NCBI GenBank assembly: GCA_021397835.1
Contig: JAJFZO010000230.1
Location: forward strand, 3,280,001 to 3,344,000
Direction: 5' to 3'
DNA length: 64,000 bases
Source of the DNA: Moringa oleifera
Taxonomy: Eukaryota > Streptophyta > Magnoliopsida > Brassicales > Moringaceae
The position numbers were made by a program, and so were the translations under genes. The notes below the pieces were generated by a model that saw only the letters and a list, made by a program, of their open reading frames with translations, was not told the DNA's origin and did no database searches. The first letter of the stretch is position 1, and the number at the start of each line of letters is the position of its first letter. This document shows positions 11,961 through 54,949 of this stretch, one piece after another.

Positions 11961-13003
11961 AATATCTTATGAGCCATCATTTTCTCATATTACTTGGTGA
12001 TGAAGTTTCCTATCTCAAGTGGCACGACGATACTGAAAATGGATCAGCAGATTGTATGTCAGTGCTATTTAACGTGTTTAAAAGAAAAACCCTAATTGAC
12101 ATACTAGATCATCTTAGACCAAAGAGATGAAAAAAAATTCACATAAATCGAGGTGATGAAGTTACTGAAAGAAATTTAAATAAGGGAAGAGTCCAACCAA
12201 GTTCCTAGGTTGGCACAGTACTTGAGTAATAGGAATGACACCACCTAGTAAAGCTTTTAAAGTCTAACATTGATGTATTTGCATGGATGGCAATGAATAC
12301 CCCGGGCATTAGATCAGAGGTGACAATTCATAAGGACACCTCAATAATTGGACTAAAGGTGACAATTCACAAGCTAAGTGCCAACTTAATGGTTAAACAG
12401 ATCCACCAAAGGAAGAGAACATTCTCTAGGAAAATACAACAGGTAATCAACTAGGAAATGCAAGCAGTTCTAGAAGCTAGGTTCATCAGATATTCGAAAT
12501 GGCTTATAAATATGGTCATGGTGAAAAAGGTTAAAAAAAGTGGTAAATCTTTGTTAACTTTATCGACCTTAATAAGGCTTACCCCTAGGATAACTATCCA
12601 TTGTTGAGGATAAATTAGCTCATGAACAACACTTTGGGGCATAGGATGTTAAGTTTCATGGACACTTATGTAGTTTACAACCAACTTAGGATGAAACCAA
12701 ATAACCAAAAAAAAAAAAAACTCTTTTATCACTAACATCAATACTTACTATTATTGGGTGATGTCTTTCAGCTTGAAAATGCAAGAGTCAATTAATACCT
12801 TGTTAACCATGTATTTGATAAATAGTTAGGCAAGAATGTGGAAACATGCCTGGATGATCTTATTGTTAAGAGCAAGCAAATGTCGAAGCACACAAAGGAC
12901 TTGAAAGAGACCTTCGTAGTATTGAAAAAGTATGAGATGAAGCTCAACCCTAATAAATGGGCCTTTGGGTTGTCATTACGAAAATGTTGAGGGTTCATGG
13001 TGC

Positions 13004-13168
13004 TTAATGAGAGATTGAGGCTAACCCAAAGAAGATTAAGGCCATTGTTGACATGGAAGTGCCTAAGAGCATCAGAGAAATTTGAACTAAATGATGTGCT
13101 TATTCAACTACTGGTACTAAAGCACCACAAGACCCTTATCAATCAAGAAAATGAAGAAAACCGCTCTT
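13004..13168 (+). repeat. 165-bp segment shared with window positions 1-165
   Basis: Partner of the copy at 1-165, with 164 of 165 bases identical. Here the first roughly 75 bases are in register with the surrounding RT sequence, and the last roughly 90 bases are a non-pol insertion. The insertion is followed by an inverted and then a direct copy of the preceding pol bases. Confidence 0.9.
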
Positions 13169-13205
13169 AGGCACTTCCATTGTTGACATGGAAGTGCCTA
13201 AGAGC
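13163..13205. repeat. Perfect 18-bp fold-back with 7-base loop
   Basis: gctcttaggcacttccat (13163-13180) pairs perfectly with atggaagtgcctaagagc (13188-13205) around the loop tgttgac. The right arm is also the start of a direct repeat of roughly 40 bases already present at about 13042-13081. The inverted arm, loop and direct copy together look like the product of template switching during repair or replication. Confidence 0.9.
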
Positions 13206-13399
13206 ATCATAGAAATTCAATGATTGATAGGAAGATTGGCTACTTCAAACAAGTTCATTTCTAAATCGATGGAACATTGTCTACCTTTTTTTAAAACATT
13301 GAGGTAGGCTTAGAACTTTCATTAGACACCAAAGTGTCAAGAGACCTTTTGAGCAACTAAAGAACTACCTTTAGAATCTACCATTATTGTTGAAATAGG

Positions 13400-14290
13400 A
13401 GCTGCATAAAGACCTTCATGTGTATTTCGTAATCGCTGAGGGAGCTATGAATATGGTCTTGTTAAGGATAAAAGGTGAGATCTAGAAGTTAGTGTATTAT
13501 GTGAGCAAGGTGCTTTAAAGGCTGAAGGTAAATACCTTAGGCTTGAAAAGATAGCTTTTGCATTTGTGACTGCAGTGAGAAAGTTACGACCATACTTTCA
13601 AGTACATCCCATAGTCACTAACACTAATCAACCACTAAAACAGATTTTTGAACAAACCAAATACCTTAAAAAAGATGGTAAAATGGTCAATGTAACTTGG
13701 TGAATTTGACATCTTGTATAAGCCTAGGATAACCATCACAGCTCATATCTTAGTGGACTTTATATTAGAGTGTAATACTGTCAATCCATAATGAGAATCG
13801 AAGAACCTTATGGTGGCAGACACCAAAGGAGAAACTAGTGCTTCATGAAGGCAAAACAAAGAATCAAGATGACAAGCAAGAATTTGAGTGGGAATTATGG
13901 ATTAACAATGTAACAGGAAGGATAGGAAGTGTGACCGACATAGTAGTGAAAGGCACAAAAGGAGCAAAATATCGTTATGTAGTAAAGTTGAACTTCTTAA
14001 CATTTAACAGAGAAGTAAAGTATGAAGCCCTTATTGCTAGACTATGACTTGCTATGAAATCCAACTAAGTCATGTTAAAATTAAAAGTGATTCCTAATTA
14101 GTAGTAGAGCATGTGTTGGGAGAGTACAAAGCTCGAGAAGATAGAATGACAAAATACTTAGAGAAGGTCAAAAAAGTCCTTAAATGTTTCCAAAGAGTGT
14201 GAATTGAGGAAATATAGAGAGAAGACAATGTCCAGGCCAACATCTTCTCTAGGTTAGTGATCATAAACACTAGCCATGTTAAGAATGCCA
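13400..14290 (+). pseudogene. gypsy RNase H remnant
   Basis: Frames carry the RT-to-RNase H connection (LHKDLHVYFVIAEGA near 13402-13446) and the RNase H core. WELWINNVTGRIGSVTDIVV and FNREVKYEALIARL fall in the open stretch 13838-14046, followed by YEL-SHVKIKSDS and EYKAREDRMTKYLEKVKKVL up to about 14180. This is the usual order of plant gypsy RNase H: W-x-L-x-V-D-G at the start, E-A-E-Y-E-A-L in the middle, S-D-S-Q later. The first catalytic Asp appears as Asn. Stops break the frame in several places. Confidence 0.75.
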
Positions 14291-14519
14291 TAATGGATGT
14301 AGTCAAAGCTCTCAGCATAGGTAAAAAGCAAATCTTGCTAATGTCTGCACCTGATGATTGGACAGCACCATGTTATTGATTCCTGAAAAATGGCGAATTC
14401 TTTGAAGACAAGGCAAAACAAAAAAGCTAAGAGCCAAGGTAACCAAGCTCATTATCGTCAATAATAAGCTATACAAATGATCTTTTATGCTCCTTCCATA
14501 CCGTTGCCTAGCTCGATAA

Positions 14520-15590
14520 GAATAAAAATACATTTTGATGGAAGTGCATGAAAGAATTCATGGAACTTACATTGGAGCCCGATCCACAGTGTATAAAATA
14601 CTAAGGCAAGAGTACTATCGACTTATGTTGAAAAAAGACGTTGAAAAGTACGTTAAGAGGTGCGAGAAGTGCCAAAAGCATGCTTTTTTGGTGAATGTGC
14701 CAACCATATTAGTTAATCCAACAACAATCCCATGGCCTTTTGCTCGATTGGGAATTCACCTACTAAGACCTTTTCTAATGGCCACGGGATAAAAAAAGTT
14801 GGTGGTGATGGCGATCGACTACTTCACCAAATTAGTAGAGGGTCTGACAATAATGATGCATAAGATGTGGGATGCTATTTAAAAGTCAATCATTTGTAGA
14901 TTTGGAATACCCAAGGCCATCATCATTGATAACGAGACTTAATCTTAAGGTATAAATTTTAAAACTAATTGTGAGGAGTTATAGATTATCGTCTGCGATT
15001 CATCTCGGTTGGACACCCACAAGCTATTGGTTAAGTGAAAGTCAATAATAGGATCATCCTCCAAGCGTGTAAGAGTAGATTGGACATTGCTAAAGGTGCT
15101 TGAGCAGGGGAGCTATGCAGCTCCTTGTGGACATGTAAAAGAACAAGAAGAATGATGATAGGAGAAATACCTTTATCCTTCATTTTTGGAATAGAAGTAG
15201 TGGTCTTAGTCGAGATAGACATCACATCAGGTACAAACTTATGACGAAGGAAGGAATGACATTGACTCATACATCAACCTAGATTAGTTGGAGGAATATA
15301 AAAAGCAAGCCAAAGTTAGAGCCGCAGCGTACTAACAAAGAATCGTTCACTATTATAATCACAGGTTCAAAGAGAGAAAAGTTCTTAGAGGGTAACTTGG
15401 TGATGCAGAAATCTAGTGTATTAAGACCACAAAAGGTCATAGAAAAGCTCACCCTCAATTAGAAAGGTCTTTACAAGGTAATAAAGATTATCAAAGCATG
15501 CATCTATAAGCTAGCCACCTCAGATAACAAAGAAATACTTGGCACTTGGAGAATTAAGAACTTAAAAATGTATAACCAATGAGGTCCTTG
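14520..15590 (+). pseudogene. gypsy integrase remnant
   Basis: The open stretch 14535-14792 carries an HHCC zinc finger (VHERIHGTYIGARSTVYKIL, then KRCEKCQKHA), then PWPFARLGIHLLRPF. The last corresponds to the start of the catalytic core, with the first Asp (normally GIDLIGP) changed to His. Downstream frames give VVMAIDYFTKLVE (14800-14838) and FGIPKAIIIDNET (14901-14939), the second catalytic region, again interrupted by stops. C-terminal similarity fades at about 15.59 kb (TWRIKNLKMYNQ). Dead copy. Confidence 0.8.
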
Positions 15591-15599
15591 TAATAATAA

Positions 15600-17290
15600 A
15601 GAAATATCAATGAAACCAAGGTATTCCATTGTTCACCTACTTGCAAAGTTATTATGTTAAATTTTTGTTCAAATCTGTCACAAAGGCCTTAGGTTGTAAA
15701 AAGCTATTGAGAAATCTCGTCAAGACCTAGAAGAGTGGTGGAAAAATCTAGCCAAGAATGAAAAAAATGGTAAAAAAATCCTATGAACTAACTTGTCTCA
15801 ATCCGTAGAAAAAGACAACGGACCAGCTTCAATTAGTCCATAAGGTCAAACTCATGGACCTTAGGCTAACACATAAATTATGCTGACATGGGGTTCTGAT
15901 GATTAACAGTCCAAAGGCCACAAAAACCAAGGAGCTTTCACAAAAAGGTCTTATCAAATGTAAGGTCGAGAGGCTTAAAAAGTACTAAGGTAAAAACTAT
16001 GTTTAAAGGCTTGAGATTCGTTGAAAAAATTCAACAAAGTATTGGAAGATAGATAAAAGGAAGTAAAATTTGTAACTATATTGATAGCTATTTTTTGTGT
16101 CAAAATATGTTGCTAAAAATGATCATAAAATTTGTTTCGATTTTGTTTTGTAGTTTTTCAACAAATTATGTCTATTTTCATGGTAAAAGCGAAAAAAACT
16201 TCATGGCAAAGTTTAGTAATTTCTGTTTCATCACAAATTTTCTGCTGATTAATTAGTTGTTGTAACATGGTGAAGGTAATTGATTTGGCTTTTGAATAAT
16301 TTGCTCACATGTTTTTAATGGGTTGTTGCAAGTCTTGAAATCATTACAACTTTCTTTACTAGCCTTCTATATGTGCTAATTGATGGTCCATAGACCTTCC
16401 CATACTGGTGTTGTATATGCCTTCTCACCTGCAGCTTATTAAAATTTTCCACATATATTCAGTAAATTATTCCTCATTCATTTCATTAAACCATCATGAC
16501 ACCTAAATATCAATAAACAATATTATACATAAAATACCTTCACTTCCAATAATGGCATCACCAACTTGACCGAGGAGGCTTAAACAGGCATACCATGGTT
16601 TGCTAGAGTTCCAGTACTTCCTCGAGTTGAGACATCTTCGTCATCTGACAATGGAGCTGGTCCAGTCTGCCTGACCAAGTTTTATTACTTGGCTGAAGAG
16701 CCAACGGCAGCCTTGCCATTGCAAGCTCAGGCTGCCGGCCCTTACAGAGATGGTTTTTATTAATTATGCACAAAGAATATCTTTGCTAATTAATAGTAAA
16801 AAACTGGCTTCCAGTGCATTTTGACACGTTTTAGGAATCATTTGCTAATAATTATCTGTCAGCAGAACTTCTGGAAGTTTTTTAAACTTTCTGGAAATGG
16901 GCCTTGGTGCCGGAAATGTCTGTGTTCTATTCTGAAAACGAGGCTTCTTCCTGGAATTGGTCTTGTGTTGTAACATATATTAAGCTCATTATCATCTTCT
17001 TTTTACATTATTTCCTTGGTTTTTATCCTATTATCAAAGATCCCTTCAATTTTAACTCTGTATCTTTTCCTGAAACTGATTGACTGTCACGTTTTTGTTC
17101 CTTTCTAATGTGAAAATACAAACACAATATTTCAAATGGATGATAGAAAGAATAATCTGCCTTTAGAATTTGCCAGAAAACAGAAGCAAATCAAAAGAAA
17201 ATATAGAATGGAAAATTAAATAAGTTCTTCCTCTTTCATATTCTACTCAACTTTGAAAACTAATGATTTCGTGAACAGCAAACCATGTGT
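15600..17290. other. No gene recognised; possible retroelement 3' flank
   Basis: No coding frame or RNA gene is recognised. The first few hundred bases may be the untranslated 3' part of the gypsy element, but no LTR copy was seen. The stretch 16560-16760 is distinctly more GC-rich than its surroundings (for example gagctggtccagtctgcctg and gctcaggctgccggccc). I tested it by eye for a microRNA-type fold-back and found none. The last roughly 250 bases should include the 3' UTR of the ERF gene. Confidence 0.4.
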
Positions 17291-17297
17291 CCTAAAC

Positions 17298-17744
17298 TTA
17301 ACAGCAAGGATCAAAAGAATAGTTAGTACTGGTCTGGCAAAAGCTCTGCAGAATAGAAGCAATGAGAAGGGACTCATCATCTTGAAAGCCACTGCTGCTA
17401 CTCACCGCATCCACACAAATCGGAATAGAGTCACCCTCCTCAAGCTGTGTAGTGGACGTGCCACTGAGTGGGGGAGCAGGAGATGGAAGAGCCATAAAAG
17501 GGTAAAAGAAATTGGTGCGAGCTTTATGGATGCCACTGAAGGAGATGGAGGAAAGATCGTAAGCTATAGCAGCCTCCTCAGCGGTGTCAAATGTGCCAAG
17601 CCAGTGCCTTTCTTTGGTATGAGGGTTTCTGATCTCAGCAGCATACCTTCCCCATGGCCTTCGCCGGACTCCTAGGTATCTGCTTGACTGTCTGGAGCTC
17701 CTCTTCGGGTTTCTGTAGGGCAACAGTGGAGGGAAGTTGTCCAT
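17298..17744 (-). CDS. AP2/ERF transcription factor, ERF group VIII (LEP/ESR-like)
   Basis: Nuclear DNA-binding regulator with one AP2/ERF domain. From the ATG at 17744 it has 148 residues: a short basic N-terminus ([10 protein letters not shown]), the domain at about residues 21-80 ([45 protein letters not shown]), a Pro/Ser-rich linker and an acidic-to-hydrophobic tail ([14 protein letters not shown]). The [13 protein letters not shown] and [16 protein letters not shown] blocks are those of the LEP/ESR/PUCHI clade that controls organ boundaries and meristems (family knowledge). Odd: the usual AARSxxG after AYD is replaced by LSSISFSG. The frame is open upstream to an ATG at 17879, but that part is hydrophobic and contains a good 3' splice site (tgctctcacag) at about 17788. 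I therefore read it as a leader intron and prefer 17744. Confidence 0.85.
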   Translation of the reverse strand: MDNFPPLLPYRNPKRSSRQSSRYLGVRRRPWGRYAAEIRNPHTKERHWLGTFDTAEEAAIAYDLSSISFSGIHKARTNFFYPFMALPSPAPPLSGTSTTQLEEGDSIPICVDAVSSSSGFQDDESLLIASILQSFCQTSTNYSFDPCC

Positions 17745-18088
17745 TGATGCAGGTTTCTCTCTTGTCAACCAGTTTGTCTGTTTACCTGTGAGAGCAGGAA
17801 ATGAGAAGACAAGTTTATATACAATAAAAGTGTAGGTTGTGTTTATAAAGTAATCATTTACAGGCACCTGAAACTCCACTTAGCTTAGATAGCTAAAGGC
17901 TTTTTAAGTGATAACTTGAAAAGTGATTGATTAATAGGAAGTCAAGTGGGGCAGGTAAGTAGTGCCATTATATGATGTATGATTCTTGTTTCCTTGTGTT
18001 TTGAGTTCCTTATTTTCCTCGCAAATGATCCGTTTAGGCTCGGCACAGCCCCTAAATCAATGCATTCCAGCCATGCATTGCTTCCTCA

Positions 18089-18120
<32 letters not shown>

Positions 18121-19912
18121 TCAAACATTCAAATATTCAGCAAACCATTTAGTGCCCTAACCTATAATCTAGCCTCATTAGACCAACCCTAATTTTAATG
18201 CAACCCTTCTCGTCTCCTTTTACCTCCTTGATTCTTCATTCCTTAGACTTAGATAATCGATTAATATGAACCTTGTACAGAACTTATACAATTTGTGAAT
18301 AAACTTAGACATAATCAAACTTGTAAGTATTTGATTGGATTGTGGACCGACCAAATCAAACTATCAAAACTTTAGAAGTGTTGATATTTCATCTTTGCTG
18401 TGAATTTCTTAGCAGCTTCCACAGCAATTAGTATATAACATGGATATCAAGAATATAAATTTTATACCAAAAATATCGTATCATAATGTATTATATTTAA
18501 GAATTAAGATTCTATCTGATATGTGTTGATTTTTTTTAAATAATACTTTTGTAATTACATTATTAACAAGTAAGAAAAAATAATACGTATTTTAATAGTA
18601 TTGTCACTAAAAAAATTAATACAAATCAAATCAATAAAAAATTTGAATTTTATATTTAAATAATAACATAATGAATAATGACAAGCCACTCAATTAAGTT
18701 CTGACAATGAGGATAAACTGTCAAACTCAAAATGATTTATTTGTTTAACATGCAAGTATCCAAATGCCATGCATAGTGTGCTATGTTGTAGTAATATAGT
18801 GCTACTTTAATACAACTTGCTAGTACGTAAAAAAGAGAAAAAGTACTTGGCCTTCAAAATTTTTGGAGCTTGTAGATTGGCATAGTGAAGGTCAACCCAA
18901 ACTTTGAATAAATTCTTTTTTTCAATGTAAGGATTTATGTTCCCCGACTAACATCCCTAATTAAGCACCTGAGGATCAATTTTACATTTTTAGTTTCTAG
19001 CGACTAAAATTTGTCCTTTATATTTGTTCTACTAACTCATTATAATTATGTAGGCATCTGTGTCCAGTGCCTATGGGTGAAAATATAACCATAAAAATTA
19101 AGGGTTGTCTCGAAGTTACCGTCTGAAGTGCCTATACAAAACTAATGGGAGACATCTAGATGTTGATTTGGTACACATAAAAATAGATGTGAAAACAAAT
19201 TAGTATATTTATGTAGTATGGAAACCTGAACCAAATCTTAATCAAATGGTAAAATTATGGAATTGAAACTGATTCAATGAAGGGTTTGATCAACTTTCTA
19301 ACACCACTAACAAGGGTACTAGCTCTTTCCCGTGGTAAGGAGCATAAATAACCCAAGAAAAATTATGACTTTATGACAAAAGACAAAACATTGTTCTAAC
19401 TTGGTACTGATGAATGAATCAAACAGGACACAGCTGAAGCAAATACACTTACGTTGGTCAGATATAGCACAGTAATCATATTCTACATTGAAAACAAAGC
19501 TATCCAACTGATAAAACTTCAAAAATGATCAAGAATGCAGGAGCTATTACCACAAAGTAGAAAGTGATATAAAAAATTGCAAGGAAATATGATGCAAATG
19601 GCATCAGCTTAATGGAACAATACATTACAGTGCACATAAGTAGATACATGATTTGTTTCGGTCTACAGGACAACTTGAAGTTTACACATCAAATTGAGCT
19701 ACATACCTCAGATGGCTAACTAACATTCAGTGGGATCCCCCAAAGTAATGTAAAAGTGAATCAATATGGACCCATCACAAGAGAAATGGAAGAGAGGAGG
19801 GAGAGGGACCTATAACTAGTATTCTCAATCAAACATAAGATCTTACGCCGCACGACAGGAGGCATAAAGGACTCAAAATTTACAGCAGTTTTATGCCACA
19901 AGCAGAATACAC
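17745..19912. other. Spacer between ERF and SEC6
   Basis: The right end should hold the SEC6 3' UTR and the left end the ERF leader and promoter (minus strand). A (CT)n microsatellite is at 18090-18114. No other gene, RNA gene or transposon was recognised. Confidence 0.4.
18090..18114. repeat. (CT)n microsatellite
   Basis: An uninterrupted CT dinucleotide run of 25 bases lies about 350 bp upstream of the preferred ERF start. On the ERF sense strand it is a GA repeat. GA/CT tracts are common in plant promoters and leaders (general knowledge); a role here is unproven. Confidence 0.9.
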
Positions 19913-51242
<31,330 letters not shown>

Positions 51243-51640
51243 TGTTGCTTACGTCAATTAGTACACTGCATGCATATAACTGCCGAAATCAGACGGATCT
51301 AATCAGGCCAATTGGCCAATTCATTCAAAGCTGAAGAGAGAAAGCCAAACTTGAAGCAAATAGAAGGGATTTTCAAGAAAATGAACCCCTAAAAGACTCG
51401 AACTGGGATTGACGTACCCCCAACTTTTTGAGATCCTCTGTTCGAATTTTCCATGGAAAGAAAGAAGGGATCTATCAGTGCATGCAAACAAAGTCAAAGA
51501 TTGGTGTGCTTTTATTTTTCCATGTTTCTATTTGGAAGGTTTTAATTTCACATTTTGGCTTCCTCTGTTGATTTTTTTTTTTTTTTTTTTTTTTGAAAAA
51601 GGACTGAACTTCTTTTTATTTTTCTGAAAAATAAAATTCA
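51243..51640. promoter_or_regulatory. SEC6 leader and proximal promoter, with T homopolymer
   Basis: Directly upstream of the SEC6 ATG (minus strand). It holds no other gene. A T run of about 23 bases at 51570-51593 is an A run on the SEC6 sense strand. No TATA box could be assigned with confidence. Confidence 0.4.
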
Positions 51641-53015
51641 TGGAAGCTTGAGAAAGTTTAAGAACTTTGACAACTAACGCCGTGAAATTTAATCTTTGTT
51701 AATGCGACATTAAACTATAATTTTTACAGTAATATAATAGATATATATATTGTTATAATAAATCAAAAATAATCTGATAAAAATAAATTAATCAATTTTA
51801 AAATTTTAAACTTTAAATAAATTTTATAAGAACATTATATAGTAATTGCTTTCAAGCAAAGATTATAAATATGATGTATAAATGGAGTTTCTCTAAAGTT
51901 ATTATTATTTTGAAATAAATTAATTAATTTTATGAAAACAATAAATGTGTTTTAATTAGTTTTAAGGTAAATTTTATTCAATTTCATTGAGTGTCCCATG
52001 AAATATACAAAGTGCTTTTTTCTGATCCTTTAATGAAAAAATAAACGAGTTGTCTATAACTATATAAGAAGTTAAAGGATGCAAAATGGGGTAATTTAAA
52101 ATAATGGATTTTAAAAACTGTAATAAATATTAAATTAGATCCACTTTTTAATTTAAATTATAATATTATAAATTAGATTTTAATTTAAATGATAGTAAAA
52201 CTTAAAAATATTTTTATTAATAAAATATATAAAAATAACACAAATAAATTTTAAATCAAAATTTATTATATAAAATCTATAATTTATAAAGTTTGAAATT
52301 TAAATTATATAAAATTTTTAATTTAAATATTTAAATTTTTTAATAAAATTTAAATTAAATCAAATTAAAATATCATATATATATATATATATATACATAA
52401 TTATTCAATCGATATTTTAAGATATGAAATAAAAGACGAGTATAATTTAAATTTTAAATATATTTATCCATTAAAAAGTATTAACATAAATTTTACAAAT
52501 TTTATAATAAAATTGAAGGATTTTAGCTTTATAATAATATTTGAAATTTTGAATGAGTTGAAAAGTTCAAGAATTTGAACTTAGATCAAAATTAAATAGA
52601 AAAATTCAAACATGATAATATAATAAATAATCATTTATATTGTAAATATATAAAAATATTAATATTAATATTAATTACTTTTAAAATACAAAATATTATT
52701 TTTAATTAAAAATACACAAATCTACTTAAAAAGGTAAATAAGTAAATTTGTAACAATCTATTCATATTTTAGGTCGAAGTAAATGTATGAATAAGATTCT
52801 GATTCTGATTCCTAGGTAACAAATAAACAATTTATTTTGAATCTAATTTCCCACTCCAATTTTTACCTATTTTGATTCCTATCTACTCCGATTTTTATTT
52901 ATTCTAATTATAGTTAAGTAAATATATTATTAGTATTCTCCATGAAGTTGCAAGTAACTTGATCTTGAACCTCATTTTTTTTAATCAATCTCTCATATAT
53001 TTTCAAATTGAATGA
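51640..53015. other. AT-rich spacer, no gene
   Basis: Very A/T-rich sequence with an (AT)n run at about 52374-52396. No coding frame, RNA gene or clear transposon. Confidence 0.5.
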
Positions 53016-53639
53016 ATATACTAAAAAGAAATGTTTAAAAAACAATGGTTTTTGATCAATAACTAATTTTTTTGGCAAAAAATTTATATTAAGATTGACG
53101 ACAAAATTTATTAGTTCATGATCATTTGTTGTTAGGTAGTCACAAACTTCCCATCATTATGCGGATTTTATTGATATCTAGAAACAACCTTCAAATTTGT
53201 TACAAAAGCTTTAATAACTTTATATATTTTTTAAGTTTTTTGAGTAGTTAGCAATGGAATCCAAGTCTATTGCTAAATATTTTGGTAATTTTAAATTTTT
53301 TTAATTTCTTAAGAGGTTTTTTTGCAAGAAAATCCAAATCTATCACTAAATATTTTGGTAGTTAGGATTTTTCTTTTTTTATAATTCTTTAGTGACAAAC
53401 TTAGATTTTTTCACTAAATATTTTGTTAGTTTATAATTTTTTAAATTTTTAAAAAAATTTCAGTGATGGAATTCAAGTTTGTCACTAAATGTTTTGATTA
53501 TGTGGAAGTTAACCAAGGCCTTTTCAGTGCGAGATTACATGTTCATGGTTAGAAGGGCATGGTATAAGGTAGAATTTGTTGCTTTAATTTTATTTTCTTC
53601 CTTTAACTACCTCTTTTACCTATTTTCTCTCTTTTTCCC

Positions 53640-53765
53640 TCCCCAACCTAGTCTTTAATGAGCAATTCTCCTCCTTCCTCTTTCTCTTTCCTTTTTTTCT
53701 CTTCTTCCCTTTTTTCTTCTTCTTCCCTTTCTTCTTCTTGTTCCTTTCTTCTCCTCCAATAACCT
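53640..53765. repeat. Pyrimidine-rich tract
   Basis: About 125 bases of almost only C and T (cttcctctttctctttcc and similar). The open frame on the other strand here is a low-complexity artefact (Arg/Lys/Glu only). Confidence 0.8.
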
Positions 53766-54149
53766 CCACCTCTTTTCTCTTAGCCACCACAGTCTACTAC
53801 TCACAATCAACCCAACAATGCGCATACAATGTGATGAGCATGCTATTCTCAACTAGTATGTTTGTCATCTTTTAATATTTACTTTAAAGAAAAATTATTT
53901 AAACCAAATTTGTTATCATTATTGTTTATTACTTAGCTTCTCCTATTAGCTTAGTTTGAAGATAACCGAGCTGTTGAATTATTTTTTTATTTAATTTTTT
54001 AGACAAAAAGCATGAGATAATTCATTGTCTTATGAATCTTAAAAAATTAAATGGAAAAAAAAAGTAGGGGTCATGTTCTTTAAAATGACATGAAATGGTT
54101 TCGAATAGGAACTAATATTACATATTTGATAATTATATCTTAATAATGT

Positions 54150-54390
54150 GATATAATTAGTTAATGTTAAATGATTAATTAAAATATCAAATAATTAGAT
54201 TAACTATTTAAATATTTATTATATCTTAACTAATTAGATGTTAATTATATCTTAATTAATTAAATATGAAATAATTAGATTAACTAAATGTTAATTAATT
54301 ACATGTTAAATAATTAGATTAACTAATTAAATGTCAATTAGATGTTAAATAATTAGGTTAATAAATCATATGTTAACTAGTTATGAATAT
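54150..54390. repeat. Degenerate tandem repeat of ttaactaattagatgttaa type
   Basis: At least five diverged units built on aataattagattaactaa and atgttaattaa follow each other, with spacing of roughly 40-55 bp. It lies inside the proposed CACTA-like region. Confidence 0.6.
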
Positions 54391-54949
54391 TAGATTTTAA
54401 TTAATCTTCATTTTTCTTTGTGCTAGTTGATCGAAATAGTACAGTAATATGTATTAACCTTTTTCATTTACTTGCATGATATCATTAGATTTAATTTTAA
54501 TTTTTATTTATTAATTAACATTGATTTATGGATTATAATCAGATAGTATAAAAAACTAAAAAAAATTAAAATATTTTTAATTATACCAAATCGATTTAGT
54601 AACAGGCTTAGGTCCTTAACTAGAGCTAACGACAAACTCAAGTTTATCGTTAGTTATTTCGCTTAGTAATAGACCTGTCTGACATTGTTTTGTCGTCAAC
54701 TTTTTCACCTCTGTCGCTATGTGATGTTGCCTCGATGATAGAAAGGTCTATCACTAAGTTAACGATGGAATTTCGTTTGTCACTAATTTGGCAAAAGATC
54801 TAAAATTTCATCGCTGGGTGCTTTCATGAAGAGAATTTTAATAACGAATTTTTTTCTTCAACAGTTTGTCAATAAGCCCCTTAAAGATAATTTTTTTAAT
54901 TTAGCAATAAAAAATTCCATCAGTATATTTTAGTTTCTATGTAGTGTGC

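Larger units (their letters stand above)
12230..13390 (+). pseudogene. gypsy reverse transcriptase remnant
   Basis: RT motifs are recognisable across frame breaks: SNIDVFAWMAMNTPGI near 12260-12305, VMVKKVKKSGKSL then DLNKAYP near 12517-12582, and CLDDLIVKSKQMSKHTKDL at about 12847-12900. The last is the catalytic YxDD box with Tyr changed to Cys. It continues with KKYEMKLNPNKWAFG and the post-RT segment ANPKKIKAIVDMEVPKSI at 13021-13075. There a roughly 136-bp foreign or duplicated stretch interrupts the frame before LIGRLATSNKFISKSMEH resumes at 13219. A short duplication also occurs near 12322-12378 (both halves contain aggtgacaattca). Confidence 0.85.
8560..15600 (+). mobile_element. Decayed Ty3/gypsy LTR retrotransposon
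   Basis: On the plus strand an LTR-like region (about 8.56-9.14 kb) precedes remnants in the order gag, protease, reverse transcriptase, RNase H, integrase. This order defines Ty3/gypsy as opposed to copia. Every domain carries stops and frameshifts, so the copy is dead. About 1.7 kb between the LTR-like part and gag contains an inverted repeat. I could not find a matching 3' LTR between 15.6 and 17.2 kb, nor a convincing primer-binding site, so outer borders are approximate and target-site duplications were not found. Confidence 0.85.
53250..54946. mobile_element. Possible non-autonomous CACTA-like element
   Basis: The right end reads ttttagtttctatgtagtg (54928-54946), the reverse complement of CACTACATAGAAACTAAAA, which has the form of a CACTA terminus. 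Inside are many copies of a motif like gtcactaaatattttgg or gatggaatttcgtttgtcac, in both halves, as in CACTA subterminal repeats. Four units with about 70-bp spacing start at 53251, 53324, 53392 and 53463. No convincing left terminus (tactaaaaagaa at 53019 is only a weak candidate), no 3-bp target duplication and no transposase were found. Confidence 0.4.

Noticed and set aside
16560..16760. GC-richer block considered as a microRNA precursor
   Set aside because: No pair of arms with extended complementarity was found by eye, and no known plant microRNA was recognised.
17745..17879. N-terminal extension of the ERF frame
   Set aside because: Hydrophobic and unlike ERF N-termini, with a strong 3' splice site inside it; better read as leader intron than protein.
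53655..53852. Arg/Lys/Glu-rich minus-strand frame
   Set aside because: It is the purine strand of a CT-rich low-complexity tract.
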